This document shows positions 35,172-43,225 of a stretch of 64,000 nucleotides of DNA, one piece after another. Source of the DNA: Gottschalkiaceae bacterium SANA (GTDB taxonomy: Bacteria > Bacillota > Clostridia > Tissierellales > GPF-1). The translations under genes were made by a program, and so were the position numbers. The stretch spans positions 2,418,001 to 2,482,000 of the forward strand of contig AP028876.1 of the NCBI GenBank assembly GCA_036323355.1, given 5' to 3'. Under the pieces are notes generated by a model. It had not been told where the DNA came from, made no database searches, and saw nothing but the letters and a program-made list of their open reading frames with translations. The first letter of the stretch is position 1, and each line of letters starts with the position of its first letter.

Positions 35172-35702
35172 TTACCAGGTATTTAGCTGTTTGATTATTT
35201 CTTGATTTCGCTGTTCCGTTATTTGTCTTTCATACTCTATTTTCTGAAACACTTGATCAGTTTCTGAACTTGTAAGTAATTCTTCAGGTGAATAGTTTGT
35301 AATTCCGCATTTATTATCTCTGCACACTATTTCAGATTTTGTTTTCCTAATAACAGACAATTTTCGTGGAGATGATAAATTTTCTTCTATTCTTAATATA
35401 ACAACTTCACCCGGCTTAAACTTATTGACATTATCATTAGCAGGATTTTGTAATTCTTCATTCTCTAATTTTAACTCTCCGTTTTTCTTTTTCAGATCAA
35501 ACATCTTAATAACTAGTATTGTCACAACAGCAACAAAGCCAATAATGATAGGAAGCTTAATCGTAATCTCTATAGATTTAATGCTTTCGATAAAGTTCGA
35601 AACAGGTCCAAGCATTAGTAATAAAACATATTTAATAGCTGCTTTAAAATTCTCATTCACACTCTCTCTTATTACCTCAAATAATTCTTCCATTAATTTC
35701 AT
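35172..35702 (-). CDS. uncharacterised membrane-anchored protein with soluble C-terminal domain
   Basis: A 176-residue protein: an amphipathic N-terminus, hydrophobic helices at about 23-35 and 50-66 (IIIGFVAVVTILVIKMF), a short coiled coil (KKKNGELKLENEEL), then a small beta-rich domain (FKPGEVVILRIEENL ... IVCRDNKCGITNYSPEEL) and a charged tail. Start at ATG 35702 behind GGGAGACG. Cargo of prophage remnant A; family not recognised. Confidence 0.65.
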   Translation of the reverse strand: MKLMEELFEVIRESVNENFKAAIKYVLLLMLGPVSNFIESIKSIEITIKLPIIIGFVAVVTILVIKMFDLKKKNGELKLENEELQNPANDNVNKFKPGEVVILRIEENLSSPRKLSVIRKTKSEIVCRDNKCGITNYSPEELLTSSETDQVFQKIEYERQITEQRNQEIIKQLNTW

Positions 35703-35902
35703 CAAAACGTCTCCCTTTATTTGGAATATACTAATTTAACTTTACTTCAACGATTATAAACTTTCAATAGCTTTTATAGAATCCAGAAAATAAATCAACC
35801 ATTCATAATAATCATAGGTGAGGTTACAAAACATCTTACTCTTCGTAATACCACTCACCTTTTGTGATATCTCTTGAAATTAACAAATATTAGGAGCATA
35901 CT

Positions 35903-35929
35903 ATGCATGTCCTTAACCTTTTCAAGGAC
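35903..35929. other. hairpin downstream of the remnant holin
   Basis: CATGTCCTT and AAGGACATG form a 9-base stem with a short loop. A TGATGCATCA palindrome lies just beyond (35935-35944), the same core that is repeated in the array of prophage B at 41770-42022. Confidence 0.5.
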
Positions 35930-35968
35930 ATGTCTGATGCATCATGCGAAAGAGTAGCCCAGGTCACG

Positions 35969-36352
35969 TTACTCTTTTGCTATCTCAAAAAGAAAAACTT
36001 GCAACTGTACTACTGCAACTTCAAGCATTTCACTAATCGCCTGTTCAGTCACAAACAACTTCACTATACTCGAGATCATCGAGTACGCCTTCCACAAAAC
36101 ATAATTGTATTTAATCTTCCCAGTTCCGGATCCGTAAATCTACTCGGCCTCAATCACCAAAGAGAGCAGGATCTTCTTCACCACTCCAATCTGCCCCATG
36201 TTAATTAGTATCAGAAGTACACTTATGAATATGCCTGTAGCAACCACATTCATGGCCACCGGCATGGGAATCACTTCTTGGATCCCCAAAATCAAAACTC
36301 CCAGCAGAACTACTGCCAGGAGCAACATCAAACCTTTAATTATTTTTTTCAT
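35969..36352 (-). pseudogene. LLH-type holin with one nonsense codon
   Basis: Homologous over its whole length to the holin at 42109-42501. The frame starts MKKIIKGL at 36352 behind GAGGAGG, but the codon after LVIEAE is TAG where the intact gene has CAG. The frame reopens and runs to TAA at 35969, so a single point change inactivates it. Confidence 0.85.
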
Positions 36353-36701
36353 TCTTCTCATCCTCCTCTGCATATCGCGCAAGAACTGTAAGAATCAACC
36401 ATGTTGGTGATGGCTTTACACCAGTTCACTTTCCGCATTCCACTTAGCTAGATCATTTAAATCCCTCGCACGGCCAATTCCTTCCAGCACAACACCCACT
36501 AAGGCGGCGGGTATCTCTCGTTGGATCCGTGCTCAGCGCATCGATGCGCTGCTGAATCAAGTGCCTCTTCCGTGAACTCCCCAGTCCAATTCTTATAGCG
36601 CATCTTTATCCCAAAGGCATAATCGCTTGGATAATGAGGATAGTTGACTAATTGAATGCTTGGTGTAGGTCTTTAATCCCAGATGATAAGCAAGATCCGT
36701 T
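36336..36701 (-). pseudogene. endolysin 3' remnant (amidase)
   Basis: Nucleotide similarity to the C-terminal two thirds of the amidase at 42485-43225, with several frameshifts and small deletions. It ends abruptly near 36701, where recombinase sequence begins. This is the junction left by loss of the head, tail and packaging genes. Confidence 0.75.
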
Positions 36702-36705
36702 TTTG

Positions 36706-37127
36706 TAATGCAAATAAAAATGGTACCCGATTATTTCTCATTGAATGAATACTTAATCGAACACCATACTTTTCTCCAGCTCCTATGATGATCTAATAGG
36801 CACGTTGCCTGCTGATCAAATTATCGTCATTCTCCCTAGACTGAGTCAAATAGTCTTCATTATCCTTTCCTGAAACATAACTTGCAATCTCTCGCTTCAA
36901 TTCAGGATTGATTATGATCATCCGGAGGTTCCCCGTCTTCTGTTCTGTCACCATGAAGTAATCCCGGTCCTTACATCCGAGACCTTCAGCTTCAGTTTAT
37001 CGCTAATCCGAAGTCTGTAATAGATCCCCAGCAAGAAAAGAATATAATACCGATCTCTCTGCAGTTTCAAATATTGAATTATGTCTTTCAGTACCCGCTT
37101 GTCACAGATTTAATTTGCCGCTACCAT
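36706..37127 (-). pseudogene. tyrosine recombinase remnant, sister of 58587-59138
   Basis: Clear similarity along its length to the intact recombinase. It starts ATG GTA GCG GCA AAT then TAA, so the sixth codon is a stop, and later frameshifts disrupt it. The catalytic HxxR and Tyr end is truncated by the deletion junction. Confidence 0.8.
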
Positions 37128-37143
37128 AATTTCACCTCATATA

Positions 37144-37172
37144 AAAAGAGAACTGCTCTAGGCAATTCTCCT
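37144..37172 (-). terminator. terminator directly before the recombinase remnant
   Basis: Same hairpin as at 59152-59180 (GAGAATTGC/GCAGTTCTC on minus, then T5), conserved in both prophages. Confidence 0.75.
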
Positions 37173-37228
37173 TGATATCATATAATAATATATTTACCAC
37201 TAACAAATTATTAGTTTATTGTTAGGTC

Positions 37229-38230
37229 TCACTTCATCATAAAACTTGAGAAAATCAAAAATACACTTGTAATTACCAACTCAATTATTATTAAGGAACT
37301 ATATCCTGATTTTTTCTTCTTCCAACCTTTTATAACTTCTTCATTTGCCAAATATATATAATCAATCCTTAAGTAATCAACTAACATGAAGATTAGGGTA
37401 ATTGTCACAACAATCGATCCATTTAGAGCAAAGACCCCAAATATTGAATTAACCACAATTAAATCAGCAATATAACTAAAATTAATGCCAATCAGCGCAA
37501 ATAATGCAATAAAAACACCCATAAAAGTAAAAATGTTTTTTTCAATACTGTTTATTCTATTCTTTGCGCTTTTCGCATCTGATGAAAATACATCCATTTT
37601 TTGCTCAATATTTTTCTTGAGTTTTAAAGTCGATCCTACTAAATACTCTAACTCTCCTTTTTCTGTGAAATAGAAATATATTTCTCCTCCACTAGCGTAT
37701 CTTTCAAAATCACTCGTTGACATAAATTCAACCATTTTAATTTCCCGAATTTGTTCTTCAATATCGTCAAGCGGTAGTATCTGTCGACCATCAATGTTTT
37801 TCCCTCTTAAATGATATCCTTCTTTAATATCCTCAGTTATTATTAATGTTTCAGTATCAATTCTATATGTTTCTAACAAAAAGGAATCCTGCTCTTGAGT
37901 ACACCCTTCTGGCACAGCTGGATATAACTTAATAAATCCATTTAGTATTAGATATTGAAGATATTTGTTTATTACTTTTCCCGAAATATCCAACTCTGTT
38001 GTTAATTGCTTGCTCACGACATCTACACGCATAATATGATTGTCGTCTGCAGTAGAATTTTTTAACTGAAGCTTATTTTCTCGGCTGAAATTACACAAAT
38101 ATATATCAACGATCCACTCATTTACATTTGGAAAAGACTTAAAAAAATTATTCAATACTATTCTTTTTCTGTAATGTTTTTCAAATAATAATTCAATTTC
38201 ATCACTATAATAATTTCCATCAATCTGCAA
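37229..38230 (-). CDS. prophage membrane protein, variable N-terminal domain plus conserved C-terminal membrane module
   Basis: A 333-residue protein. Residues 1-200 are soluble and of unknown type (a winged-helix-like stretch QLTTELDISGKVINKYLQYL can be seen). About 200-235 is a coiled coil, then hydrophobic helices (FMGVFIALFALIGINF, VFALNGSIVVTITLIFMLV, a C-terminal SLIIIELVITSVFLIF). The C-terminal third is homologous to the protein at 60031-61047, the N-terminal part is not. It is intact in an otherwise decayed prophage. Start is TTG 38230 behind GGGGAAA. Confidence 0.75.
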   Translation of the reverse strand: MQIDGNYYSDEIELLFEKHYRKRIVLNNFFKSFPNVNEWIVDIYLCNFSRENKLQLKNSTADDNHIMRVDVVSKQLTTELDISGKVINKYLQYLILNGFIKLYPAVPEGCTQEQDSFLLETYRIDTETLIITEDIKEGYHLRGKNIDGRQILPLDDIEEQIREIKMVEFMSTSDFERYASGGEIYFYFTEKGELEYLVGSTLKLKKNIEQKMDVFSSDAKSAKNRINSIEKNIFTFMGVFIALFALIGINFSYIADLIVVNSIFGVFALNGSIVVTITLIFMLVDYLRIDYIYLANEEVIKGWKKKKSGYSSLIIIELVITSVFLIFSSFMMK

Positions 38231-38231
38231 T

Positions 38232-38575
38232 TCATTTCCCCTTTCTTACAAATACTTGGTTCCTATAACCATAACTATAGTTTAACTCTTCTGTAATTTT
38301 TTTCAAGGATTTTCCTTCTATCCTATTCTTAAAAGCAATTCCGCACTTCATACCATCCATATTATCAATCCGTTCTTCAATCGCCTGCTTGAAGCCGTTG
38401 ATCTTCTCAAGTAGCATTTGTTATTTTTCTTATCCTTCTTCAAGGATTAAACATGAGGCAATTGCTCCATCATATTCAATTTACAATGATTCTCTTGGAC
38501 TCATAGTATTGATTAATCAATTTCATATATTTCAAACTCCATGTATAGATCTTGATAACTTTTCACAAATTCCCT
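38232..38575 (-). pseudogene. HTH regulator remnant, sister of 61028-61474
   Basis: The last 61 codons are open (RIDNMDGMKCGIAFKNRIEG.SLKKITEELNYSYGYRNQ) and match the C-terminal sigma-like HTH of the intact gene. The N-terminal half is recognisable by nucleotide similarity but has an internal deletion and frameshifts. Confidence 0.75.
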
Positions 38576-38614
38576 CTTCATCACTCCGCTCGTAAAGAAA
38601 AAGACACTCCTGAC

Positions 38615-38653
38615 GTGTTACTCAGAAGTGTTACTCAGAAGTGTTACTCAGAA
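38615..38653. repeat. three 13-bp tandem repeats in a terminator loop
   Basis: GTGTTACTCAGAA occurs three times without spacer inside the hairpin that precedes the HTH remnant. The homologous hairpin at 61497-61531 has one related copy, so the unit was amplified in the remnant. Confidence 0.85.
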
Positions 38654-38779
38654 GTGTCCACCAGTATGTCCGGTAGGGTTGCTATATTTCTTTCTTTTCC
38701 TTGAGTTGCAGATTAAAACTCAAACATTCATAGGGAGGCTACTTTAAGGTTCTTGAAACAAAACCTAAAGTGGAATCCG

Positions 38780-39005
38780 CAAGGGTCCAATTGCGAAGAA
38801 GATTCTACTCTTTTTCGATGAGCTTAAAATGACCCACAGACCACATGACACACGCCACACAAGCATTTCCACGCTCATTATGGCAAACGTGAAACCCAAC
38901 TACCCTCAAAATGAAATTGGCTATACCAACGCAATGAGACTCACTGAGAGGGTCTATGCCCACTTCGAAATTCAACCGCTGCTGGAAGCCATTGACTCCA
39001 TTTGA
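38780..39005 (+). pseudogene. C-terminal fragment of a phage integrase
   Basis: The plus strand encodes LFFDELKMTHRPHDTRHTSIS ... TERVYAHFEIQPLLEAIDSI then TGA. This is the end of a tyrosine integrase with the catalytic RH pair and the Tyr nucleophile. Part of the segment around the GH motif is lost and no N-terminal two thirds exist. It points to the right end of remnant A, next to an attachment site. Confidence 0.75.
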
Positions 39006-39065
39006 TTTGCAAGTTGTTTGCATGTTGCAGCTAAAATAGGTCATTATTCAAAGTCATGAAAGCAT

Positions 39066-39102
39066 AAAAAAACCCTGCAAGGTATAAAACCTTGCAGGGT
39101 TT
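39066..39102. terminator. bidirectional terminator at the prophage A/B junction
   Basis: AAACCCTGCAAGG pairs perfectly with CCTTGCAGGGTTT; on minus seven T follow (end of dam transcript). Confidence 0.85.
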
Positions 39103-39139
39103 GACTTGTATACTGATTAACGTTTTGATAATATGCAAT

Positions 39140-39170
39140 CCGCTGATTTCAATGCCTTCAGCGACCTTTG
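39140..39170. other. candidate attachment site at the A/B prophage junction
   Basis: Contains TTTCAATGCCTTCA (39147-39160), identical to the core near the left end at 32089-32102. Its order, integrase end - terminator - core - dam, is that of a phage attP, as expected where two related prophages lie head to tail. Confidence 0.5.
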
Positions 39171-39281
39171 TATATTACGTGTATATTGTTGTAATTTACT
39201 TCAAGCATAGCCAATCAATAAATGGATGAAATTTCGGCTATCTATTCGGCTATATAATGGAAGGAATCTTTTCATTTATTA

Positions 39282-40088
39282 TCAGAACAGCATCTTGATC
39301 TGTGCCGGCTCATAATTGGTTATGATTAATTCCTTCACCTTGCCGCAGGCATCTTTATCTCTACTGATCGAATAAACCGTATTTACTTCTTCGATGTTTG
39401 CCCAGGAATACCATTCACGAACCTCAGGATGATCATTGATGGTCACCAGGAACTTTCCTTTTATTCCCTTTAGACAATCCACTAACCGCATCTGATCTTT
39501 TAACGTAAACTCTGATTCATACCCTGCAGTTTCATAGTATGGCGGATCACAAAAGAAAAAAGACTTCGGGCGATCATATTTTGGGATCAGCTCCTCGAAG
39601 TCCAAATTCTCAACATAGGTATTCCTCAAGCGCTTCTGAATCTCCAAAAGATCCCTTTCACCAAATACGATCCCTCGCGGCTTTGTTGATGTCCCGTATC
39701 CATAGTTTCCACCTTTGGCCGCGAAGCTTTGACTATTCAAGTAGATGAATCGGATCGCTCGTTGAATCTCGGTCAACACTTTTGGATCCGCATGCTTATA
39801 GTATTCAAATTCATCTCTGCAGCTTAATTCGTACTGAAGCATTCTTTGCAGCTCGCTCGCATGATGTTTCATCATCCGGAAGAGATTCACCAACTCTCCT
39901 TCCACATCATTTATAACCTCAACCTTGCTGGGCTCTTTCCCAAAATACACCCAACCAGCTCCAAAGAATGTTTCAACATAGCAGGTATGCTCTGGCAACC
40001 TGCTGATAATTTCTTTCCTTAATTTTGATTTCCCACCCATCCGAGAGATAGGTGGATTCATATTGTTATAATGGTTTGCTTTAATCAC
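39282..40088 (-). CDS. dam: D12-class DNA N6-adenine methyltransferase
   Basis: A protein of about 268 residues: PPISRMGGKSKLRKEI (AdoMet motif I region), YVETFFGAGWVYFG, and the catalytic DPPYYET motif near residue 185. Methylates adenine in a short site, probably to protect phage DNA or tune transcription. GTG start at 40088; a later ATG (MNPPIS) is possible. Last gene of the prophage B late region. Confidence 0.9.
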   Translation of the reverse strand: MIKANHYNNMNPPISRMGGKSKLRKEIISRLPEHTCYVETFFGAGWVYFGKEPSKVEVINDVEGELVNLFRMMKHHASELQRMLQYELSCRDEFEYYKHADPKVLTEIQRAIRFIYLNSQSFAAKGGNYGYGTSTKPRGIVFGERDLLEIQKRLRNTYVENLDFEELIPKYDRPKSFFFCDPPYYETAGYESEFTLKDQMRLVDCLKGIKGKFLVTINDHPEVREWYSWANIEEVNTVYSISRDKDACGKVKELIITNYEPAQIKMLF

Positions 40089-40170
40089 CCTTTCTTTACA
40101 CTAAAAGAAGGCGCTACAACGCACCTTCAAAATTTGGCTTTCATTTAGTCAACTTACGCTCAACCGTTAC

Positions 40171-41052
40171 TCAAAATGTATTTGTAATAGTATCGATGGA
40201 TAGTCCGTTGGAAAATATAAAATATACAATAATAGTCGCTGTAATACTAAATAGAGTTCCAAGCAAATAGTACTCTGCAAATTCTTGTTCATGTACAATT
40301 CTATCATACCTCGTTATCGATTTTGCAGCAAATATAAACCCAATTGCAGAATACTGGTTAGCCATTAATAACAAAAAAACCAGTAATCTCTCCAAATTTC
40401 CAATACTTCTACCTGCATTCCTATCAATAACTTTTTCATTTTTACTTTGTTCAATTTCATTTTCTTTTTGTTTAATTTCTGGTTTATATTCTTTAATAAT
40501 TGTATTGAAAGTTATATTGGTTGGTTTAAATATAATTAATAAACCCGTTAGCATACGTATACCAATTTCTATTTCTTCTGGTATAAAAAACGAATACCCA
40601 GACTTTATAACCTTCAAAATCACTAGAATAATTACAACGATATGTAATAGCTGATCAACCACATATACATATGGTTTAATCTGCTCTTTATAACCTTCCT
40701 TTATTTTCTTTTGAGATATTTCGGTTCTTTTATGATTCATTGTTTCTTTCTTAGATTTTTTCTTAACAAATAGGATAGACGCCTCATATTTTACCGCATC
40801 AATAAAAAAATGCAGAACTGAAAATATCAAAGCATATAGTATTACCACTTTCATCTCTAATCTATAAGTAATAATATGTGAAATTAACTTTATGCTTAAC
40901 ACAATTATAAACATCGCTAATGAGTACAGCAAACTATGCTCTACAACACCCAAAAAAAATTCATCTTTATAATCTGCCAATTTTTGAGACTGAAAATAAT
41001 AGTCTCCAAGAACATGTCCAATTATAGCTATGAGGAACAAATTATAACTCAT
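40171..41052 (-). CDS. DUF3307 membrane protein, partner of SatD
   Basis: A 293-residue membrane protein. The N-terminus has GHVLGDYYFQSQKLADYK, the DUF3307 signature, and about seven hydrophobic segments follow, with a charged cytoplasmic loop (EYKPEIKQKENEIEQSKNEKV). DUF3307 genes are regularly next to SatD genes; here the reading frames overlap by 11 bases. Function unknown. AT-rich. Confidence 0.85.
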   Translation of the reverse strand: MSYNLFLIAIIGHVLGDYYFQSQKLADYKDEFFLGVVEHSLLYSLAMFIIVLSIKLISHIITYRLEMKVVILYALIFSVLHFFIDAVKYEASILFVKKKSKKETMNHKRTEISQKKIKEGYKEQIKPYVYVVDQLLHIVVIILVILKVIKSGYSFFIPEEIEIGIRMLTGLLIIFKPTNITFNTIIKEYKPEIKQKENEIEQSKNEKVIDRNAGRSIGNLERLLVFLLLMANQYSAIGFIFAAKSITRYDRIVHEQEFAEYYLLGTLFSITATIIVYFIFSNGLSIDTITNTF

Positions 41053-41716
41053 TTTGATCCTCCCAAACGTCCATAATTATTTCTTGAAGAGTTTCTTTTG
41101 CATTTCTATAAGAAAAATAATTACTAGTTACAAGTCTCCTTTGAATGCTTGATTGTGTGACCTGCAATTTCTGAGCGATTTCTCGCTGAGTCTGATCCGT
41201 AAATTCCATTTCATTTATCACTTCAAACTGCTTTTCCGACCATTCATTTTCTATCACATTGCACAGAGATATTGCTGTATTAATAGCTGTATATAGAGCT
41301 CGATTTCCATTCGTTTGTCCATAAATTAGAATATCCCTTGTTACACTTTCTTTCTTATTTCGTTTTTGCTCTTCTTTAATATTTTCGATTGCTTTTCTCG
41401 CAACATGATACGCTGGTCCATCCGAACCAATTGCCTGGGCTCTTATCTCCGTTTGCATTTCACCAAACCCAACTCCAAACCGAATATTACTCCATTCAAA
41501 ATTCATCTTTATATAGTCTATAATCTTTAACAAATGAATTGGTGTATTTAGAAGTCCCTGAAACTCATCACCTAATGTAATGATAAATTTAGATTCAATA
41601 TCTTCACTGAATATACTATTCACATCATTCAAGATATTATTCAACTTTACTTGAGCTTCTGATCTCTCCACTATCGTTCTAGATTTCACAATGTCGCCAA
41701 TTATTGCACAATACAT
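41042..41716 (-). CDS. SatD-family protein with C-terminal HTH
   Basis: A 224-residue SatD-like protein: MYCAIIGDIVKSRTI at the start and FIITLGDEFQGLL around residue 50, resembling a nucleotidyl-cyclase-like fold. The C-terminal 70 residues carry a helix-turn-helix (DQTQREIAQKLQVTQSSIQRRL). GGAGGTGATTCT precedes the ATG. Behind it are a near-perfect promoter and a nine-unit repeat array, so the HTH may bind that array. Biochemical function of SatD is not established. Confidence 0.88.
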   Translation of the reverse strand: MYCAIIGDIVKSRTIVERSEAQVKLNNILNDVNSIFSEDIESKFIITLGDEFQGLLNTPIHLLKIIDYIKMNFEWSNIRFGVGFGEMQTEIRAQAIGSDGPAYHVARKAIENIKEEQKRNKKESVTRDILIYGQTNGNRALYTAINTAISLCNVIENEWSEKQFEVINEMEFTDQTQREIAQKLQVTQSSIQRRLVTSNYFSYRNAKETLQEIIMDVWEDQNEL

Positions 41717-41736
41717 AGAATCACCTCCATATGAAA

Positions 41737-41765
41737 ATTATAACTATATTTCCATGCATCGTCAA
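41737..41765 (-). promoter_or_regulatory. near-consensus promoter of satD-DUF3307
   Basis: On minus TTGACG (41765-41760) and TATAAT (41742-41737), 17-base spacer. The spacer itself contains ATGCAT, the half-site core of the repeat array that starts 5 bases upstream of the -35. Confidence 0.8.
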
Positions 41766-41769
41766 TTTT

Positions 41770-42022
41770 GATGCATCTACAACTGCATCACGGGCAATGA
41801 TGCATCTACAACTGCATCACGGACAATGATGCATCTACAACTGCATCACGGACAATGATGCATCTACAACTGCATCACGGGCAATGATGCATCTACAACT
41901 GCATCACGGGCAATGATGCATCTGCAACTGCATCACGGGCAATGATGCATCTACAACTGCATCACGGGCAATGATGCATCTACAACTGCATCACGGGCAA
42001 TGATGCGTCTACAACTGCATCA
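41770..42022. repeat. tandem array of 29-bp palindromic repeats upstream of satD
   Basis: Eight full units and a ninth partial one, with no spacers. Each unit is TGATGCA-N8-TGCATCA followed by about seven bases (CGGGCAA or CGGACAA). Only a few single-base differences separate the units. The regular 29-base phasing, the inverted repeat inside each unit and the position just upstream of a promoter suggest a protein-binding array. It is not a CRISPR, as unique spacers are absent. The remaining bases of the gap 42023-42108 hold an AT-rich palindrome. Confidence 0.9.
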
Positions 42023-42070
42023 TCACCTATGATCCATCCGAAAAAAATTAATAATAATAATATATTTACA

Positions 42071-42098
42071 TTATATTACATAACTATATGTAATATAA
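42071..42098. terminator. AT-rich palindrome after the lysis genes
   Basis: TTATATTACATA and TATGTAATATAA form a perfect 12-base stem with a four-base loop, 11 bases after the holin stop codon. No strict T tract follows, so it is a probable but not certain terminator for the late transcript. Confidence 0.5.
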
Positions 42099-42108
42099 GA
42101 TCACAATC

Positions 42109-42501
42109 TCAGCTATAAAAATTTTTTGCTGTCTCAGAAAGAAAAATCTGCAGTTGATCAACCGCCGTTTCTAGCATCTTACTAATCGTCTGTTCGGTTA
42201 CAAATAACTTCATCACGCTCGGAATCATCGAATACGCCTTCCCCAACACATAATTGTATTTCATCTTCCCTGTTCCGGATCCATAGATTTGCTCCGCTTC
42301 AATCACCAATGAAAGCAGGATCTTCTTCACCACTTCGACCTGCCCCATGTAGGTTAACACCAAGAGCACCCCAATGAATACGCCTACCGCCACCACATTT
42401 ATGGCCATCGGCATCGGCATCACTTCCTGGATCCCCAAAAGTAAAACTCCCAGCAGGACAACTACCAAGACCACCATCAATCCCTTAATTGTTTTTTTCA
42501 T
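42109..42501 (-). CDS. phage holin, LLH-like
   Basis: A 130-residue protein with two closely spaced hydrophobic segments (GLMVVLVVVLLGVLLLGIQ and MAINVVAVGVFIGVLLVLTYMG), then a basic/amphipathic C-terminal domain (VIEAEQIYGSGTGKMKYNYVLGKAYSMIP) typical of LLH-type holins. Start MKKTIKGL at 42501 follows GAGGAGG and overlaps the endolysin stop by 17 bases. Confidence 0.8.
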   Translation of the reverse strand: MKKTIKGLMVVLVVVLLGVLLLGIQEVMPMPMAINVVAVGVFIGVLLVLTYMGQVEVVKKILLSLVIEAEQIYGSGTGKMKYNYVLGKAYSMIPSVMKLFVTEQTISKMLETAVDQLQIFLSETAKNFYS

Positions 42502-43225
42502 TCTTCTCATCCTCCTCTGCATATCGCGCAAGAACTGTAAGCATCAACCATGTTGGTGCCGGCTTTGCCAGTTCATCTTCCCGATTCCACTTATCTGGAT
42601 CATTCAAGATCCCTCGTTCACTCAGTTCTTTCACGGCCTTTCGACCAAGTTCTCTTTGCCACTTCTCAAGTTGTTTCGGCATCACAATCTCCTTTACTCT
42701 CTCTTTGAATTCTTGAAACGCCACCGGCTTCTTCACAAACCACCGCGGGCATTCCTTCCACCCCACCACTTGCTGATGGGTCCAGATATCACGAATCGGA
42801 TCCAAATCATACTTCAGACAAAGATCTGCACATCGATGCGCTGCGGAATCCAACGTTTCTTCCGTAAACTCCCCAGTCCAATCCTTATGGCAAAACTCAA
42901 GCCCATAGGTATAATCGTTTGGATATGAGGATAGCCGACTAAGCGCACGCCTGGTGTATTTCTTCGATCCCACATGATAGGCAAGCTCGGCTTCCGGAAT
43001 GCAGATCAGCCGCTCTCCGTTGATCCCAATGATCTCATGAGCAGATCCAAAGCCATCCTTTCCCAGCTTTCGATTCTCAAAGTAATCCCGGTTCCCTCTC
43101 GGCGTTGAGCCGGGGTTAGCAACCCAATGGACCACTAACCCCCTCATGCCTTTTAAACGCCTACCTGGGCGGGAATATCGATTCTGAGTAATAAGCTTCA
43201 CACTTGTCTTATACTCGGTTTTCAT
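42485..43225 (-). CDS. N-acetylmuramoyl-L-alanine amidase endolysin
   Basis: A 246-residue Amidase_2/PGRP enzyme. Zinc ligands are expected at GLVVHWVANPGS (His), LEFCHKDWTG and the C-terminal IWTHQQVVGWKECPRW. It cuts the peptidoglycan stem peptide for lysis. Start MKTEYK at 43225 has GGGAGG nine bases upstream. No separate cell-wall-binding repeats are seen; the C-terminal 80 residues may serve. Confidence 0.9.
   Translation of the reverse strand: MKTEYKTSVKLITQNRYSRPGRRLKGMRGLVVHWVANPGSTPRGNRDYFENRKLGKDGFGSAHEIIGINGERLICIPEAELAYHVGSKKYTRRALSRLSSYPNDYTYGLEFCHKDWTGEFTEETLDSAAHRCADLCLKYDLDPIRDIWTHQQVVGWKECPRWFVKKPVAFQEFKERVKEIVMPKQLEKWQRELGRKAVKELSERGILNDPDKWNREDELAKPAPTWLMLTVLARYAEEDEKNEKNN

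Noticed and set aside
35903-36208. Plus-strand protein of 101 residues
   Set aside because: It is antisense to the decayed holin and has no ribosome site; the minus strand explains the sequence.
38805-39044. Minus-strand protein of 79 residues
   Set aside because: The plus strand here clearly encodes the end of an integrase; the minus frame is its shadow.
39539-39748. Plus-strand open frame inside dam
   Set aside because: Lies antisense to conserved methyltransferase motifs and has no support of its own.
41770-42022. CRISPR array
   Set aside because: Units of 29 bases follow one another with no unique spacers and no cas genes are near; it is a simple tandem repeat with inner palindromes.
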